This document shows, in pieces, positions 1 through 8,943 of a DNA stretch of 64,000 bases. Both the position numbers and the translations under genes were made by a program. Numbering within the stretch: position 1 is the stretch's first letter; every line of letters begins with the position of its first letter. Below the pieces are notes generated by a model. It searched no databases and was not told the origin of the DNA. It saw only the letters and a list, made by a program, of their open reading frames with translations. This stretch comes from Nocardia sienata NBRC 100364 (GTDB lineage Bacteria > Actinomycetota > Actinomycetes > Mycobacteriales > Mycobacteriaceae), in NCBI RefSeq assembly GCF_001613205.1, contig NZ_BDBX01000001.1, positions 1-64,000 of the forward strand, written 5' to 3'.

Positions 1-219
1 ACCCCGCGGCCGTTCGACGATCTGCGCTTCACCGGTACGTGCACGGAACGTTATCCCCTGCTGCGGTCGGTGGCCCGGACCGATCTCAATGTCGAAATCA
101 TCGCCGCCGACACGGCTCTCGATGTATTCGTGCAGTACAGCACGGATCTGTTCGACCCCGCCACCATCGACCGATACGTCGGCATCTTCCTCGAGGAACT
201 GGACAAATGGACCCTGTAG
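1..219 (+). CDS. NRPS condensation domain, C-terminal end (partial)
   Basis: Frame 1 is open from the first base to a TAG at 217-219 and encodes 72 residues. They read as the last part of a condensation domain: a strand ending NVEIIAADTA, then VFVQYSTDLFD and a final helix that includes DRYVGIFLEELD. This matches the usual close of NRPS C domains, where a strand with Y/F and LFD precedes the last helix. The N-terminal part, including any HHxxxDG motif, lies outside the window, so activity cannot be judged. The stop overlaps the start of the next gene (207), a sign of translational coupling. There is no A or PCP domain behind this C domain in the same chain, so the module is split between proteins. 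The C-domain call rests on overall resemblance of a short piece. Confidence 0.7.
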   Translation, partial: TPRPFDDLRFTGTCTERYPLLRSVARTDLNVEIIAADTALDVFVQYSTDLFDPATIDRYVGIFLEELDKWTL

Positions 220-458
220 CGGGAGAGACCGCGGACACACTCATCGACCGGATCGCCATGACCTGGTGCCATGTGCTCGGCGTCGACGAAGTAGGTCATC
301 AGCAGAACTTCTTCGACCTGGGGGGCACTTCGTTTCAGCTTCTGCTGGTCAAGAACAAGCTGGACACCGACCTCGGTGTCACCACGGAGCTGGTCAGCTT
401 CTTCCGCTACCCAACAGTGACCGACCTGGCCACGAACGTGTACGGAGGCACGAAATGA
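207..458 (+). CDS. Free-standing peptidyl/acyl carrier protein
   Basis: An 83-residue protein that is almost entirely one carrier domain. The phosphopantetheine site is in NFFDLGGTSFQLL, where Ser of GGTS would carry the arm; flanking helices are TWCHVLGVD and YPTVTDLATNVY. The ATG at 207 overlaps the preceding stop by 13 bases, and the TGA at 456-458 overlaps the ATG of the polyketide synthase (ATGA), so three reading frames are coupled. With no adenylation domain in the same chain it must be loaded in trans; the two adenylation-MbtH proteins further on are obvious candidates, but that is inference. It probably holds the aminoacyl or peptidyl intermediate passed to the ketosynthase of the next protein. 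It could also be called an ACP; the LGGTS sequence and the C domain upstream favour a PCP. Confidence 0.85.
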   Translation: MDPVAGETADTLIDRIAMTWCHVLGVDEVGHQQNFFDLGGTSFQLLLVKNKLDTDLGVTTELVSFFRYPTVTDLATNVYGGTK

Positions 459-3400
459 TCTCCGATGAGGCGGTGGCCGTCGTCGGTATGGCCGGCCGGT
501 TCCCCGGCGCCGCAGATATCGGCCAGTTCTGGCGCAACCTGACCCAGGAGCGAGAATCCCTGGTCCGGTCGGCCCCGCAATCCGGGACCGGACGGTCCAG
601 CGCATACGGCGTACTCGCCGACGTGGACATGTTCGATGCGGGATTCTTCGCTGTTCCTCCCGCCGAGGCCGAACTATTGGACCCACAACACCGGCTGTTT
701 CTCGAATGTGTCTGGCAGGCACTGGAGCATGCGGGCTGCCCGCCGGATCGATACGGTCCCGCCACCGGAATCTTCGCCTCGTCCAGTATCAGCTCCTATC
801 TGCTGGATACCCTGCTGCCGCGGTTCCGGAGCGCCGGCGCGGTCGAAAGGCACAGGATGCTGCTGGGCAGCGACAAGGATTTCCTCGCCACGCGGGTCTC
901 GTACAAGCTGGATCTGCAGGGGCCCAGTCTCGGGGTACAGACCGGTTGCTCGTCGTCGCTGGTGGCGCTGCACCTGGCGGCACAGAGCCTGGCGGCGGGG
1001 GACTGCGATGTGGCCGTGGTCGGCTCGGCGACTGTCTCGCTGCCGCAGGCGGCGACACAGGAACACGTCGAAGGCGCGATTGTGTCCGGCGACGGATACT
1101 GCCGACCGTTCGATGCCGCCGCGTCCGGAACTGTCGGCGGCAACGGTGTGGCTGCCGTGGTCCTGCGGCGAGTCCGCGACGCGGTGCGCGATGGCAATCC
1201 GGTACGTGCCGTCGTCCTGGGTTCGGCGGTCGTGAACGACGGGCACCGCAAGGTCGGCTTCGCCGCTCCAGGATTCGACGGGCAGGTTCGGACTGTCTCC
1301 CGGGCGCTGCGACGTGCCGGCCTGTCGAGCAGCCGACTGGGTTTCGTGGAGGCCCACGGCACCGGAACACCGATCGGTGATCCGATCGAAGTGTCCGCAT
1401 TGGCCGAGGCGTTCTCCCGCCACCGGGATGAACCGGCAGCCCCGGGCACCTGCTTTCTCGGCTCGGTGAAATCGAATATCGGCCATCTGGACGCTACGGC
1501 CGGTATCGCCGGCTTGATCAAAGCCGTACTGGCCCTCGAAAACGGAGTCATTCCGGCGACACTGCATTTCTCCAGTCCGAATCCCGATGTCGATTGGGAT
1601 CGCTCCCCGTTCGTAGTCAACGGATCGACTGTCGAGTGGGCGCAGGCCCGTGCGGATCGTCGCTGTGGGGTCAGCAGCCTGGGAATCGGTGGGACCAACG
1701 CCCATGTCGTACTGGCAGGGTGGGAAGACAGCCGCCGCGCCGGAGCGCGATCGTGCCATGTCCTGACCTATTCGGCGCATTCGCGCAGCGCACTCGAACA
1801 GCGCGAGAAAGCGCTGATCGACCATATCGGCAACCATCCCGAGCACGACCCGGCCGATATCGCCTTCACCAGTCAGATCGGCAGCCAGGCGCTATCACAT
1901 CGGAAGTTCGTGGTCGCCGATTCGCGATCCGGACTGATCGAAGCGTTCGGTGCGACCGCCGCTGCGGCGGGCACTGTGGGTCGATCCGGCACAGTTCCGG
2001 CCGTATCCTTCTTGTTCCCGGGGCAGGGCGCACAGTATGCGGCACTAGGACTTCAATTGCGGGCCGAGTTCGACCTCTTCCGGACCGAACACGATCTGTG
2101 TCTGGACCTGATCGCGAATGTTTCGGGAATCCCGTTGCGAGAGAGGCTCTATGGTGAAGATCGTGGCGAGCTCGACGATACGGTGCTCGTCGCGCCGGCA
2201 CTGTTCGCCGTCGAGTACGCGCTGGCCCGGACATGGTCACAGCTCGGCATCCGCCCGGCGAGCATGGCGGGCCACAGTATCGGCGAATATGTTGCCGCCG
2301 TGGTCGCTGGGGTGATGACAGTCGAGGATGCTGCCGAACTGGTGGCTGTTCGCGCCCAACTCATGCAGGATCTGCCGCCCGGCACAATGCTCGCAGTCGC
2401 TGCCTCGGAGGCCGAGGCCGCCCGATTCGTCGAGGCCGGTGCGGATCTGGCCGCGGTGAACGCCACTAATTCCTGCGTGCTCTCGGTGCCGGACGAACTG
2501 GTCGCGACGCTGACCGAGGACCTGACCGCAGGCGGGATACCGTTCCGGAGAATTCCGGTGACCAGGGCCTTCCACAGTCGAATGACCGACAGTTGCCTGG
2601 ACGGTCTCCGGACGCAACTCGAGCGAATGACCCTGCGGCCACCGGTGATCCCGTTCACCTCCGGCGTGACCGGTCGGTGGATCACCGAGGAAGAAGCCAC
2701 CAGTCCGGAGTATTGGGTCCAGCAGACCCGGAGCACGGTGCGATTCGCCGACCAGCTCGGCGCGGTGCTCGAGACCTCGCCCGACCTGCTGATCGAGCTG
2801 GGGCCCGGCCGAGTACTGAGCCGGCTCGCCCTGCGCGACTCGCGGAAGCCGGCGGATTCGGGGGTGCTGGCGGCCTTGCCCGCCGCGAACGACGGCGAAT
2901 CGGAGGTTTTCACCTTCTCGCGGGCGCTGGCACAGACCTGGCAGGCCGGGGCACCGGTCGATTGGGCTCCCTTGTGGAGCGATACGGGTCGCCGGGTGGA
3001 TCTCCCGCCGTACCCCTTCCAGCGCAGCCGGTATTGGCCGTCGGAAGTTGCGCCGGACCTGCTCTCCGATCCGGTTCCGGTATCCGGTCCCGTACCCGTG
3101 CAACGCCCGCCGCGTCGTGATCCGGGAACCGACGACACACCGGAAACCGACCCGGCGGATGAACTCGTCACGCGGGTACGGGCCGCCTACGTCAAGGCGA
3201 TCGGGACCACAGTCGAGGACACCGCGGACTTCTTCGAAGCGGGTGGAGACTCGCTGGTGGCCGTCCAGATCGTGCTGGCCCTGCGGGAGGAACTGGGCCG
3301 GGAACTGTCCCTCCGTGATTTCGTCTCGAATCCGACGATCAACGGTCTGGTGACCATGCTGGCCGCTGGGCAGACCAGCACCGCGTCGAACGAGCCGGCG

Positions 3401-4543
3401 AAGCCGGCCCCCGCGGCCACGGAATGCCCCCTCGCGCTGCGCGCACGCCCGACCGCACCGGACCCGATGCCCACCGCTGAACCGACCGGTCTACAGCTCA
3501 GCGTCTTCTTCTTCTCGGCCGACTCCGATGACAACGACCGGTACGGGCTGATCCGGGAATGTGCACAGCGGGCCGACGAACTCGGCTATACCGCGATCTG
3601 GACACCGGAACGCCACTTCCATCAGTTCGGTGACCTGTACCCGAATCCCTCCGTGCTGGCCGCCGGACTCGCCACCATCACCAGCCGAATCCAGCTCCGC
3701 GCCGGAAGCGTCGTCGCCCCTTTGCACCATCCGGCCCGAGTCGCGGAGGAATGGTCGATCGTGGACAACCTGTCCGGCGGACGGGTCGGGCTGGGATTCG
3801 CGCCCGGATTCCTTCCCCTGGACTTCGTCTTCGGGCAGGCATCGTTCCAGCGCAAACAGCAAGTCGCGCTGGATCGAATCGATAAGGTACGCCGGTTGTG
3901 GCGGGGGGAGTCGGTCGATGACATCAACGGTGTCGGTGAGCGGGTCACGATCCGGACCTTCCCCCAGCCGGTCCAGCCGGAGCTGCCGGTGTGGATGACG
4001 GCCTCGGCGAACCCCGAAACCTTCGCGCTGGCCGGTCGCAACGGGTTCAACCTGTTGACCGCGCTGATCAACCTGGATCTGACCGAACTGGAAGAGCGAA
4101 TCGCGGTGTATCGGCGAGCGCGCGCCGAGCACGGATTCGATCCGGACGCGGGCACTGTCACGGTGATGATGCACGCCTTCGTCGGTGAGGGAGACGATGA
4201 CACTGTACGTGCGGTGGTCGAGCAGCCTTTCCGCAGATATCTTTGGGCGAACTCGGAAATCATCCGGTCGGCCGCCAAATCCGTACTCGACGGCCTCGAT
4301 ATCGACAAACTCACGCCGTCCGATCGAGAAACTCTGACGGACTTCGCCTTCCGCAGGTATTGGCGTGAGAGCGCTCTGCTCGGAAGTCTGGACACCGTCT
4401 CGGGCCGCACCGAGCGACTCGCCGCGCTCGGCGTCGACGAGGTCGCCTGCCTGATCGACTTCGGACTCGACCGTCCGACTGTCGTGGCCGGGCTCGAACG
4501 GTTGGCCGCACTGATCCCGCGGCCGTCGCTGCTGCACCGGTGA
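455..4543 (+). CDS. Type I polyketide synthase KS-AT-ACP with C-terminal luciferase-like monooxygenase domain
   Basis: 1362 residues. The ketosynthase (about 6-430) has Cys165 in TGCSSS, His301 in VEAHGTGTP and His344 in KSNIGHLDA, the full catalytic set. The acyltransferase (about 517-820) has FPGQGAQ and Ser608 in GHSIGE. The carrier domain (about 905-975) has Ser933 in EAGGDSL. No ketoreductase, dehydratase or thioesterase is present. From about residue 1013 to 1350 a flavin-dependent luciferase-like monooxygenase follows, with SVFFFSAD, WTPERHFH, NPSVLAAGLA and GFAPGF typical of the LLM family found attached to NRPS/PKS carrier domains. One extension of an incoming peptidyl or acyl chain and its oxidation on the ACP are likely. 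Domain calls are firm; the oxidised position is unknown. ATG overlaps the carrier-protein stop and TGA overlaps the next GTG. Confidence 0.93.
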   Translation: MISDEAVAVVGMAGRFPGAADIGQFWRNLTQERESLVRSAPQSGTGRSSAYGVLADVDMFDAGFFAVPPAEAELLDPQHRLFLECVWQALEHAGCPPDRYGPATGIFASSSISSYLLDTLLPRFRSAGAVERHRMLLGSDKDFLATRVSYKLDLQGPSLGVQTGCSSSLVALHLAAQSLAAGDCDVAVVGSATVSLPQAATQEHVEGAIVSGDGYCRPFDAAASGTVGGNGVAAVVLRRVRDAVRDGNPVRAVVLGSAVVNDGHRKVGFAAPGFDGQVRTVSRALRRAGLSSSRLGFVEAHGTGTPIGDPIEVSALAEAFSRHRDEPAAPGTCFLGSVKSNIGHLDATAGIAGLIKAVLALENGVIPATLHFSSPNPDVDWDRSPFVVNGSTVEWAQARADRRCGVSSLGIGGTNAHVVLAGWEDSRRAGARSCHVLTYSAHSRSALEQREKALIDHIGNHPEHDPADIAFTSQIGSQALSHRKFVVADSRSGLIEAFGATAAAAGTVGRSGTVPAVSFLFPGQGAQYAALGLQLRAEFDLFRTEHDLCLDLIANVSGIPLRERLYGEDRGELDDTVLVAPALFAVEYALARTWSQLGIRPASMAGHSIGEYVAAVVAGVMTVEDAAELVAVRAQLMQDLPPGTMLAVAASEAEAARFVEAGADLAAVNATNSCVLSVPDELVATLTEDLTAGGIPFRRIPVTRAFHSRMTDSCLDGLRTQLERMTLRPPVIPFTSGVTGRWITEEEATSPEYWVQQTRSTVRFADQLGAVLETSPDLLIELGPGRVLSRLALRDSRKPADSGVLAALPAANDGESEVFTFSRALAQTWQAGAPVDWAPLWSDTGRRVDLPPYPFQRSRYWPSEVAPDLLSDPVPVSGPVPVQRPPRRDPGTDDTPETDPADELVTRVRAAYVKAIGTTVEDTADFFEAGGDSLVAVQIVLALREELGRELSLRDFVSNPTINGLVTMLAAGQTSTASNEPAKPAPAATECPLALRARPTAPDPMPTAEPTGLQLSVFFFSADSDDNDRYGLIRECAQRADELGYTAIWTPERHFHQFGDLYPNPSVLAAGLATITSRIQLRAGSVVAPLHHPARVAEEWSIVDNLSGGRVGLGFAPGFLPLDFVFGQASFQRKQQVALDRIDKVRRLWRGESVDDINGVGERVTIRTFPQPVQPELPVWMTASANPETFALAGRNGFNLLTALINLDLTELEERIAVYRRARAEHGFDPDAGTVTVMMHAFVGEGDDDTVRAVVEQPFRRYLWANSEIIRSAAKSVLDGLDIDKLTPSDRETLTDFAFRRYWRESALLGSLDTVSGRTERLAALGVDEVACLIDFGLDRPTVVAGLERLAALIPRPSLLHR

Positions 4544-5781
4544 GCTCGTCCGCGCGCGCTGCGGCATGGCCCGCCTATGCCCGGACATTCCTGAGCAGCC
4601 AGTCGGTGTCCCTGCTGGGCGACGGTCTGGCTCTGCTCGCGGTCCCGCTGCTGGTACTCGAGCTCAGCCGTAGCCCGCTCGTCTCCGGTATTGCGGCCGC
4701 CTCGGTGACCATCGGATACCTGTGTTTCGGAATACCCGCCGGTGTGGTGGTCGATCGAGTAGATCCATGGCGGCTGCTGATCGCCATGGACGCGCTACGG
4801 GCCGTGGTGTTCGCGGTGTTGTTCGTCGCGGCCGCCGGCGATCTGCTCACCGTGGGATCGGTCCTGGCACTGAGTCTGGTGGCCGGGGGCGGGCGGGTGT
4901 TCTTCGAGACAGCGCTCACCGTGGTGATCAAGGATCTGTTTCCCGGTGACGGCCTGATCCGGGCGAATTCGGTCATCGAGGTCACGACCCAGTTCGCCTT
5001 GGTTTTCGGCCCCGTCGTGGTCGCCGCGCTCGCGGCGACGCTCGGTCTCCAGATCGCGCTGCTCGCCAACGCTGTCACCTTTCTGGTGTCGCTGGCCGGT
5101 CTGATCGCGGTGCGGCGGCACGCCCCGACCCGGCCCGCGCGCTCCACGACACTTCGACTGGCCGACATCAGAGGTGATTTCAGGGAGGGTTTGCAGTACC
5201 TGCTGTCGATCAGACTGCTCGTGGTGCTCACCGCCCTGCAGATGGTGGTGAATCTCGGGTTGTCGGTCGAGAAACTGCTGTTCTTCTATGCCAAGGACAC
5301 CGTGGGACTGAGTACTTCCGCGATCAGCGGTGTGGTGGCGGTGGGCGGAGTGGGCGGCGTGCTGGGCGCTGTGATGGCCCCTCGATTGGCACTGCGGTTC
5401 GGGCATACTCGTGTCATCGCGGCCGGAATCACGGTGTGTGGTCTGGCGGTGGTGGCCATGAGCGCGGCGGACTCCTTCGCCGGACTGCTCCTTGCCAATA
5501 TGGTCTACCTCTGGGCTGTGGTCGCCGCGAGCGTGGTGAATCGGACGCAGCGCCAGCGGATCGTGTGCCGCGAAATGCTCGGTCGCGTCACCGGCACCGT
5601 CAAATTGTTGTTCCTGGCCGTTGATCCGGTCGGGGTGTTCATTGCCGGAAGCGTCACCGCAGCCCTCGGCGGAAATCCTCGACCGGTCTTCGTGGCCGGT
5701 GGTCTGCTGGTGACGGCCGCCGCCGTCTGGGCCTGGTGTGCCGGGTTGCGCGCCGCGGACGACCCCGAACCGCCCTCCTGA
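4540..5781 (+). CDS. MFS exporter, EntS-like
   Basis: 413 residues, mostly hydrophobic, with about twelve membrane spans and the charged loop between the two halves (ARSTTLRLADIRGDFREG). The N-terminal TFLSSQSVSLLGDGLALLAV and the FFETALTVVIKDLFPGDGL segment are typical of major facilitator permeases of the macrolide/enterobactin exporter type. The GTG start overlaps the TGA of the polyketide synthase (GTGA), so it is made with the assembly line and most likely exports the finished compound or gives self-resistance. It ends 4 bases before the convergent NRPS gene. Substrate is inferred from position only. Confidence 0.85.
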   Translation: MSSSARAAAWPAYARTFLSSQSVSLLGDGLALLAVPLLVLELSRSPLVSGIAAASVTIGYLCFGIPAGVVVDRVDPWRLLIAMDALRAVVFAVLFVAAAGDLLTVGSVLALSLVAGGGRVFFETALTVVIKDLFPGDGLIRANSVIEVTTQFALVFGPVVVAALAATLGLQIALLANAVTFLVSLAGLIAVRRHAPTRPARSTTLRLADIRGDFREGLQYLLSIRLLVVLTALQMVVNLGLSVEKLLFFYAKDTVGLSTSAISGVVAVGGVGGVLGAVMAPRLALRFGHTRVIAAGITVCGLAVVAMSAADSFAGLLLANMVYLWAVVAASVVNRTQRQRIVCREMLGRVTGTVKLLFLAVDPVGVFIAGSVTAALGGNPRPVFVAGGLLVTAAAVWAWCAGLRAADDPEPPS

Positions 5782-5785
5782 CGGG

Positions 5786-8779
5786 TCAACGTGATCGACT
5801 CCGGAAGCCCGCTGCCAGCGGAAGGTCCGGATCCACCGCGATAGCACGCACAATCCGTTCCAGGTGGAAGGCGAGTTGCCCGGCCCGTTCGGCCTCGTGG
5901 TGCCGGTACTCGATACTGCCTGCCAGTGCACCGGCTTCCTCGGTGAGTATCAGCCGACAGGAGACGGATTCGTCGAGTAACCCGAGCTCGATGCCCGTTG
6001 CTTCGACACCCGACAGCCGCAACAACTCCCCGGGCCCGGAGCGGAGCACGAACTGATTGGCGAGTACGGCATTCGACAATCCCATTTCCCCACAGAGGTA
6101 CTCGAATGGGAACCGCCTGTAGTGGCGGGACTCCGACTCCGCGGTGCGGATGCGGTCCAGCAGAGCCGAGAACGAGCCGCCCCCGGCCGGGTCGACAATG
6201 GTAGCCGTCGAATACGCGAAAGGGCCGATCACGGAATCGAGGTCGGCTCGTGGTCGCCGCGTTTCGAGATGAGCCACGATGACCTTTCCGACGGCCGGTG
6301 AAATTGCCGCGATAGCGACAGCAAATGCTGCACGCAGCACATCCGCCAACTCGACTCGGTGCGCGCGAGCGATCGCACGCAGCGGGTGAACAACAGTCGC
6401 CGGAAACCTCGCACTCGAGGACGTGACAGTCGGGCAGCTCGGATCGGCCCAGGTGCATCCGTGCAGTGCCGCTTGCCAATAGTTCAATGCGACCGGCGCG
6501 CCATCGCTCGACTCGGCGCGGGTACGAACAAAACTCGGATAGTGAACGGGTGGTGCGGCCGGCGCCGGATCCGCACAGTTGTAGAACATGCCTATCTCGC
6601 GGATCATCAGGTCCAGGGATGCTTCGTCGGCGATCAGTCGGTGGCAACGGAGAAGCAGGACATTGGAATTCGGGCCCAGTGTGAATACTTCGGCCTCGAG
6701 CGGAGGGCCGGCAGCAAGGTCGAGCGGCGCATCTCGGATCGCCGTGAGCCGGTGCGCGAGCCCACTCTCGTGCACCGGGGATTTCGAGATCGACAGCGAA
6801 ACCCGGTGCCTGACGGTCTGGGTCGGCACGCCATCCGGTCGGCTGTCGAAGGTGCATCGGAGAATCGCGTGACGTCGCACCACCTCGGCGAGGGCCGACG
6901 TCAACCGGTCAGTGTCCAACGGGCCGGTCAGCCGGAAGGCGCGAACGGTCACAGCGGTGGTCGCCGGGAGCAGGCCGCGTTGTACGAGAGACAACGGATA
7001 GCGGGTGCCGGACCGGCGCACGATACCGACCTCGCGCGCCGTCGCCGGCAGCGCGGCGGCCAGCGCCGCAACGGTCGGATTACGCAGAATCATCTCGGTG
7101 GTCACGGCACGGTCGAAGGCCACGCTGAGGTGGGCGGCAATCTGCGCCGCCAGCAGTGAATGGCCGCCCAGGTCGAAGAAGTTGTCCTGCCGGCCGATTT
7201 CGTCGACACCCAGGATCTTCGCAAACCCATCGGCGACGGCCTGCTCGGTTCCATCGGCCGGAAGATCGGACGCATCACCTTCGAATACCGGCGCGGGCAA
7301 GGCGGATCGATCGACCTTGCCGGTGCCACCCAACGGTAAACCGTCCATGAATACGAAGACAGTGGGAATCATGTATGCCGGCAGTCGGGCAGCGAGATGT
7401 GTGCGCAGGGCGTCACGCTCCGGGGCGCGGTCGGCCGGTATGACATAGGCCACCAGAATCGTCCCGTGGCTCGGCCGATGATGGTCCACGACGGCCGCCG
7501 TCGCGACGGCCGGATGGGATCGGATCGCAGCTTCGACATGGGCCGGCTCGACCCGATAGCCGCGCAGGTTGATCTGCCGGTCCCGCCGCCCGAGGAACTC
7601 GAACCGCCCATCGGAGTGCACGCGGCCTATATCACCGGTCCGGCACATTCGGCTACCCGGGGCACCGAACGGATCGGCCACGAAACGGTCGGCGGTGAGA
7701 ACCTGCGCACCGAGATATCCGCGGCTCACACCGTTGCCCCCGATGTAGATTTCACCGATCTGCCTGGGAGCGACCGGCCGCATCCGTTCGTCGAGGAGGT
7801 ACGCGGTATATCCGGGCAGTGGTACACCGATATCGTCGACCTTGGTCTCCGGGTCCGGTGTTACCGCCTGCCACATGGCGACCATGGTCGTCTCGGTCAG
7901 TCCGTAGTGGTTGATGATCCGCCCGAACCGGCGCAGATCGCTGCCGAACACATGCAGCGGCAGAAAGCTCTCACCGGCCACCAATATCGATTCAAACCCG
8001 GGTGGATCGACGGCGAACGTGGGTGCCGTGAGCAACCCGGTCACCAGTGCGGGCGATGTCGCCATCAGATGGGTGACGCCGTACCGGCGTACGGCGGCCA
8101 GGATCTGGTCCGGATCCCGCCGGATGGTCCGGGACTGGAGAACGGTCCGGGCGCCGACCGCCAGCGGCATGAGCGCATCCCGGATCCAGCCGTCGAACGA
8201 GAAACCGGCGACCTGTAGCACGGTGTGCTGTCGTTCCAGCGCCACGTAGTGGCCGAATGCGTCGTGGTAGGAGAGCAGGTTGCATTGCTCCACCGCGATG
8301 GCCTTGGGATTCCCGGTGGAACCGGAGGTGAAGATGATGTACGCCAGGCTTCGTGGATGTGTTGGGCCACCGAACTCCCTGCTCGGCTGCGGGGCGCCGG
8401 GTCGGTCGGTCACAACGGGGGGCGTCGGGCACAGGCCGGCGACCCGATCCGCCAGAGCCGGTTCGGTGATGATCGTCTCGGCGCCGACCCGCGCCATCCA
8501 GGACCGGGACAACTCGTCGGGAGCATCGGGATCCAGCGGTAGATAGGCCGCGCCGACCGCCCACACGGCCAGCACCGACACGATCGCCGAGTGTGGCTGC
8601 TCGACGTAAACCGCGACGATCGTCTCGGTGCCGATTCCGCGCAAGGCCAGATCGTGGGCGAGGGCGTCCACCCGCTGCCCGATGTGCTCGTAGGTGAGCC
8701 GGGAATCACGGTGAACGAGCGCGAGGCGGTCGGGGTCGGCGTGGATACGGTCGCGGATCCGTCGGTACAGACTGTCCAT
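5786..8779 (-). CDS. Non-ribosomal peptide synthetase A-PCP-C
   Basis: 997 residues. The adenylation domain (about 1-500) has IIFTSGSTGNPK (A3), HYGLTETT (A5), RMCRTGDIG (A7) and GGTGKVDR (A10). The carrier domain has Ser541 in LGGHSLLAAQ. A condensation domain (about 590-985) ends the protein; there is no thioesterase. In the condensation motif the sequence is CHRLIADEA, with His713 and Asp718 kept but Arg714 in place of the second, catalytic His of HHxxxDG and Glu in place of Gly. The domain may therefore be inactive, structural, or use other chemistry. By eye the A-domain pocket lines up as D-G-R with L-A-H-M-V later, which I cannot match to a known substrate. ATG at 8779 starts the gene, divergent from the adenylation-MbtH gene at 8944. 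Confidence 0.92.
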   Translation of the reverse strand: MDSLYRRIRDRIHADPDRLALVHRDSRLTYEHIGQRVDALAHDLALRGIGTETIVAVYVEQPHSAIVSVLAVWAVGAAYLPLDPDAPDELSRSWMARVGAETIITEPALADRVAGLCPTPPVVTDRPGAPQPSREFGGPTHPRSLAYIIFTSGSTGNPKAIAVEQCNLLSYHDAFGHYVALERQHTVLQVAGFSFDGWIRDALMPLAVGARTVLQSRTIRRDPDQILAAVRRYGVTHLMATSPALVTGLLTAPTFAVDPPGFESILVAGESFLPLHVFGSDLRRFGRIINHYGLTETTMVAMWQAVTPDPETKVDDIGVPLPGYTAYLLDERMRPVAPRQIGEIYIGGNGVSRGYLGAQVLTADRFVADPFGAPGSRMCRTGDIGRVHSDGRFEFLGRRDRQINLRGYRVEPAHVEAAIRSHPAVATAAVVDHHRPSHGTILVAYVIPADRAPERDALRTHLAARLPAYMIPTVFVFMDGLPLGGTGKVDRSALPAPVFEGDASDLPADGTEQAVADGFAKILGVDEIGRQDNFFDLGGHSLLAAQIAAHLSVAFDRAVTTEMILRNPTVAALAAALPATAREVGIVRRSGTRYPLSLVQRGLLPATTAVTVRAFRLTGPLDTDRLTSALAEVVRRHAILRCTFDSRPDGVPTQTVRHRVSLSISKSPVHESGLAHRLTAIRDAPLDLAAGPPLEAEVFTLGPNSNVLLLRCHRLIADEASLDLMIREIGMFYNCADPAPAAPPVHYPSFVRTRAESSDGAPVALNYWQAALHGCTWADPSCPTVTSSSARFPATVVHPLRAIARAHRVELADVLRAAFAVAIAAISPAVGKVIVAHLETRRPRADLDSVIGPFAYSTATIVDPAGGGSFSALLDRIRTAESESRHYRRFPFEYLCGEMGLSNAVLANQFVLRSGPGELLRLSGVEATGIELGLLDESVSCRLILTEEAGALAGSIEYRHHEAERAGQLAFHLERIVRAIAVDPDLPLAAGFRSRSR

Positions 8780-8943
8780 GGCATGCTCCGCTCGTCGTCG
8801 ACTCTGCCACTGCAGAGTAGGAATTCGGCACCCGCTGAGGTGTCACACCGCGTTCCCGGGTATGGCAATAGCGGTTTGCGCGAAACCCCTATGGCCGCTG
8901 GACTATTGGTGAGATCGGTTACGTCGAGCCCAGCGGGAGGACC
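8780..8943. promoter_or_regulatory. Divergent promoter region of two NRPS genes
   Basis: 164 bases between the divergent starts of the A-PCP-C synthetase and the first adenylation-MbtH gene; it must hold both promoters. A clear ribosome binding site GGGAGG (8935-8940) lies just before the ATG at 8944. I see no strong palindrome or iron-box-like repeat here. Confidence 0.5.

Noticed and set aside
8780..8943. Iron-box (siderophore-type) regulation of the NRPS genes
   Set aside because: MbtH domains made me look for a 19-base iron-box palindrome in the divergent promoter; none is visible, so siderophore function is not supported.
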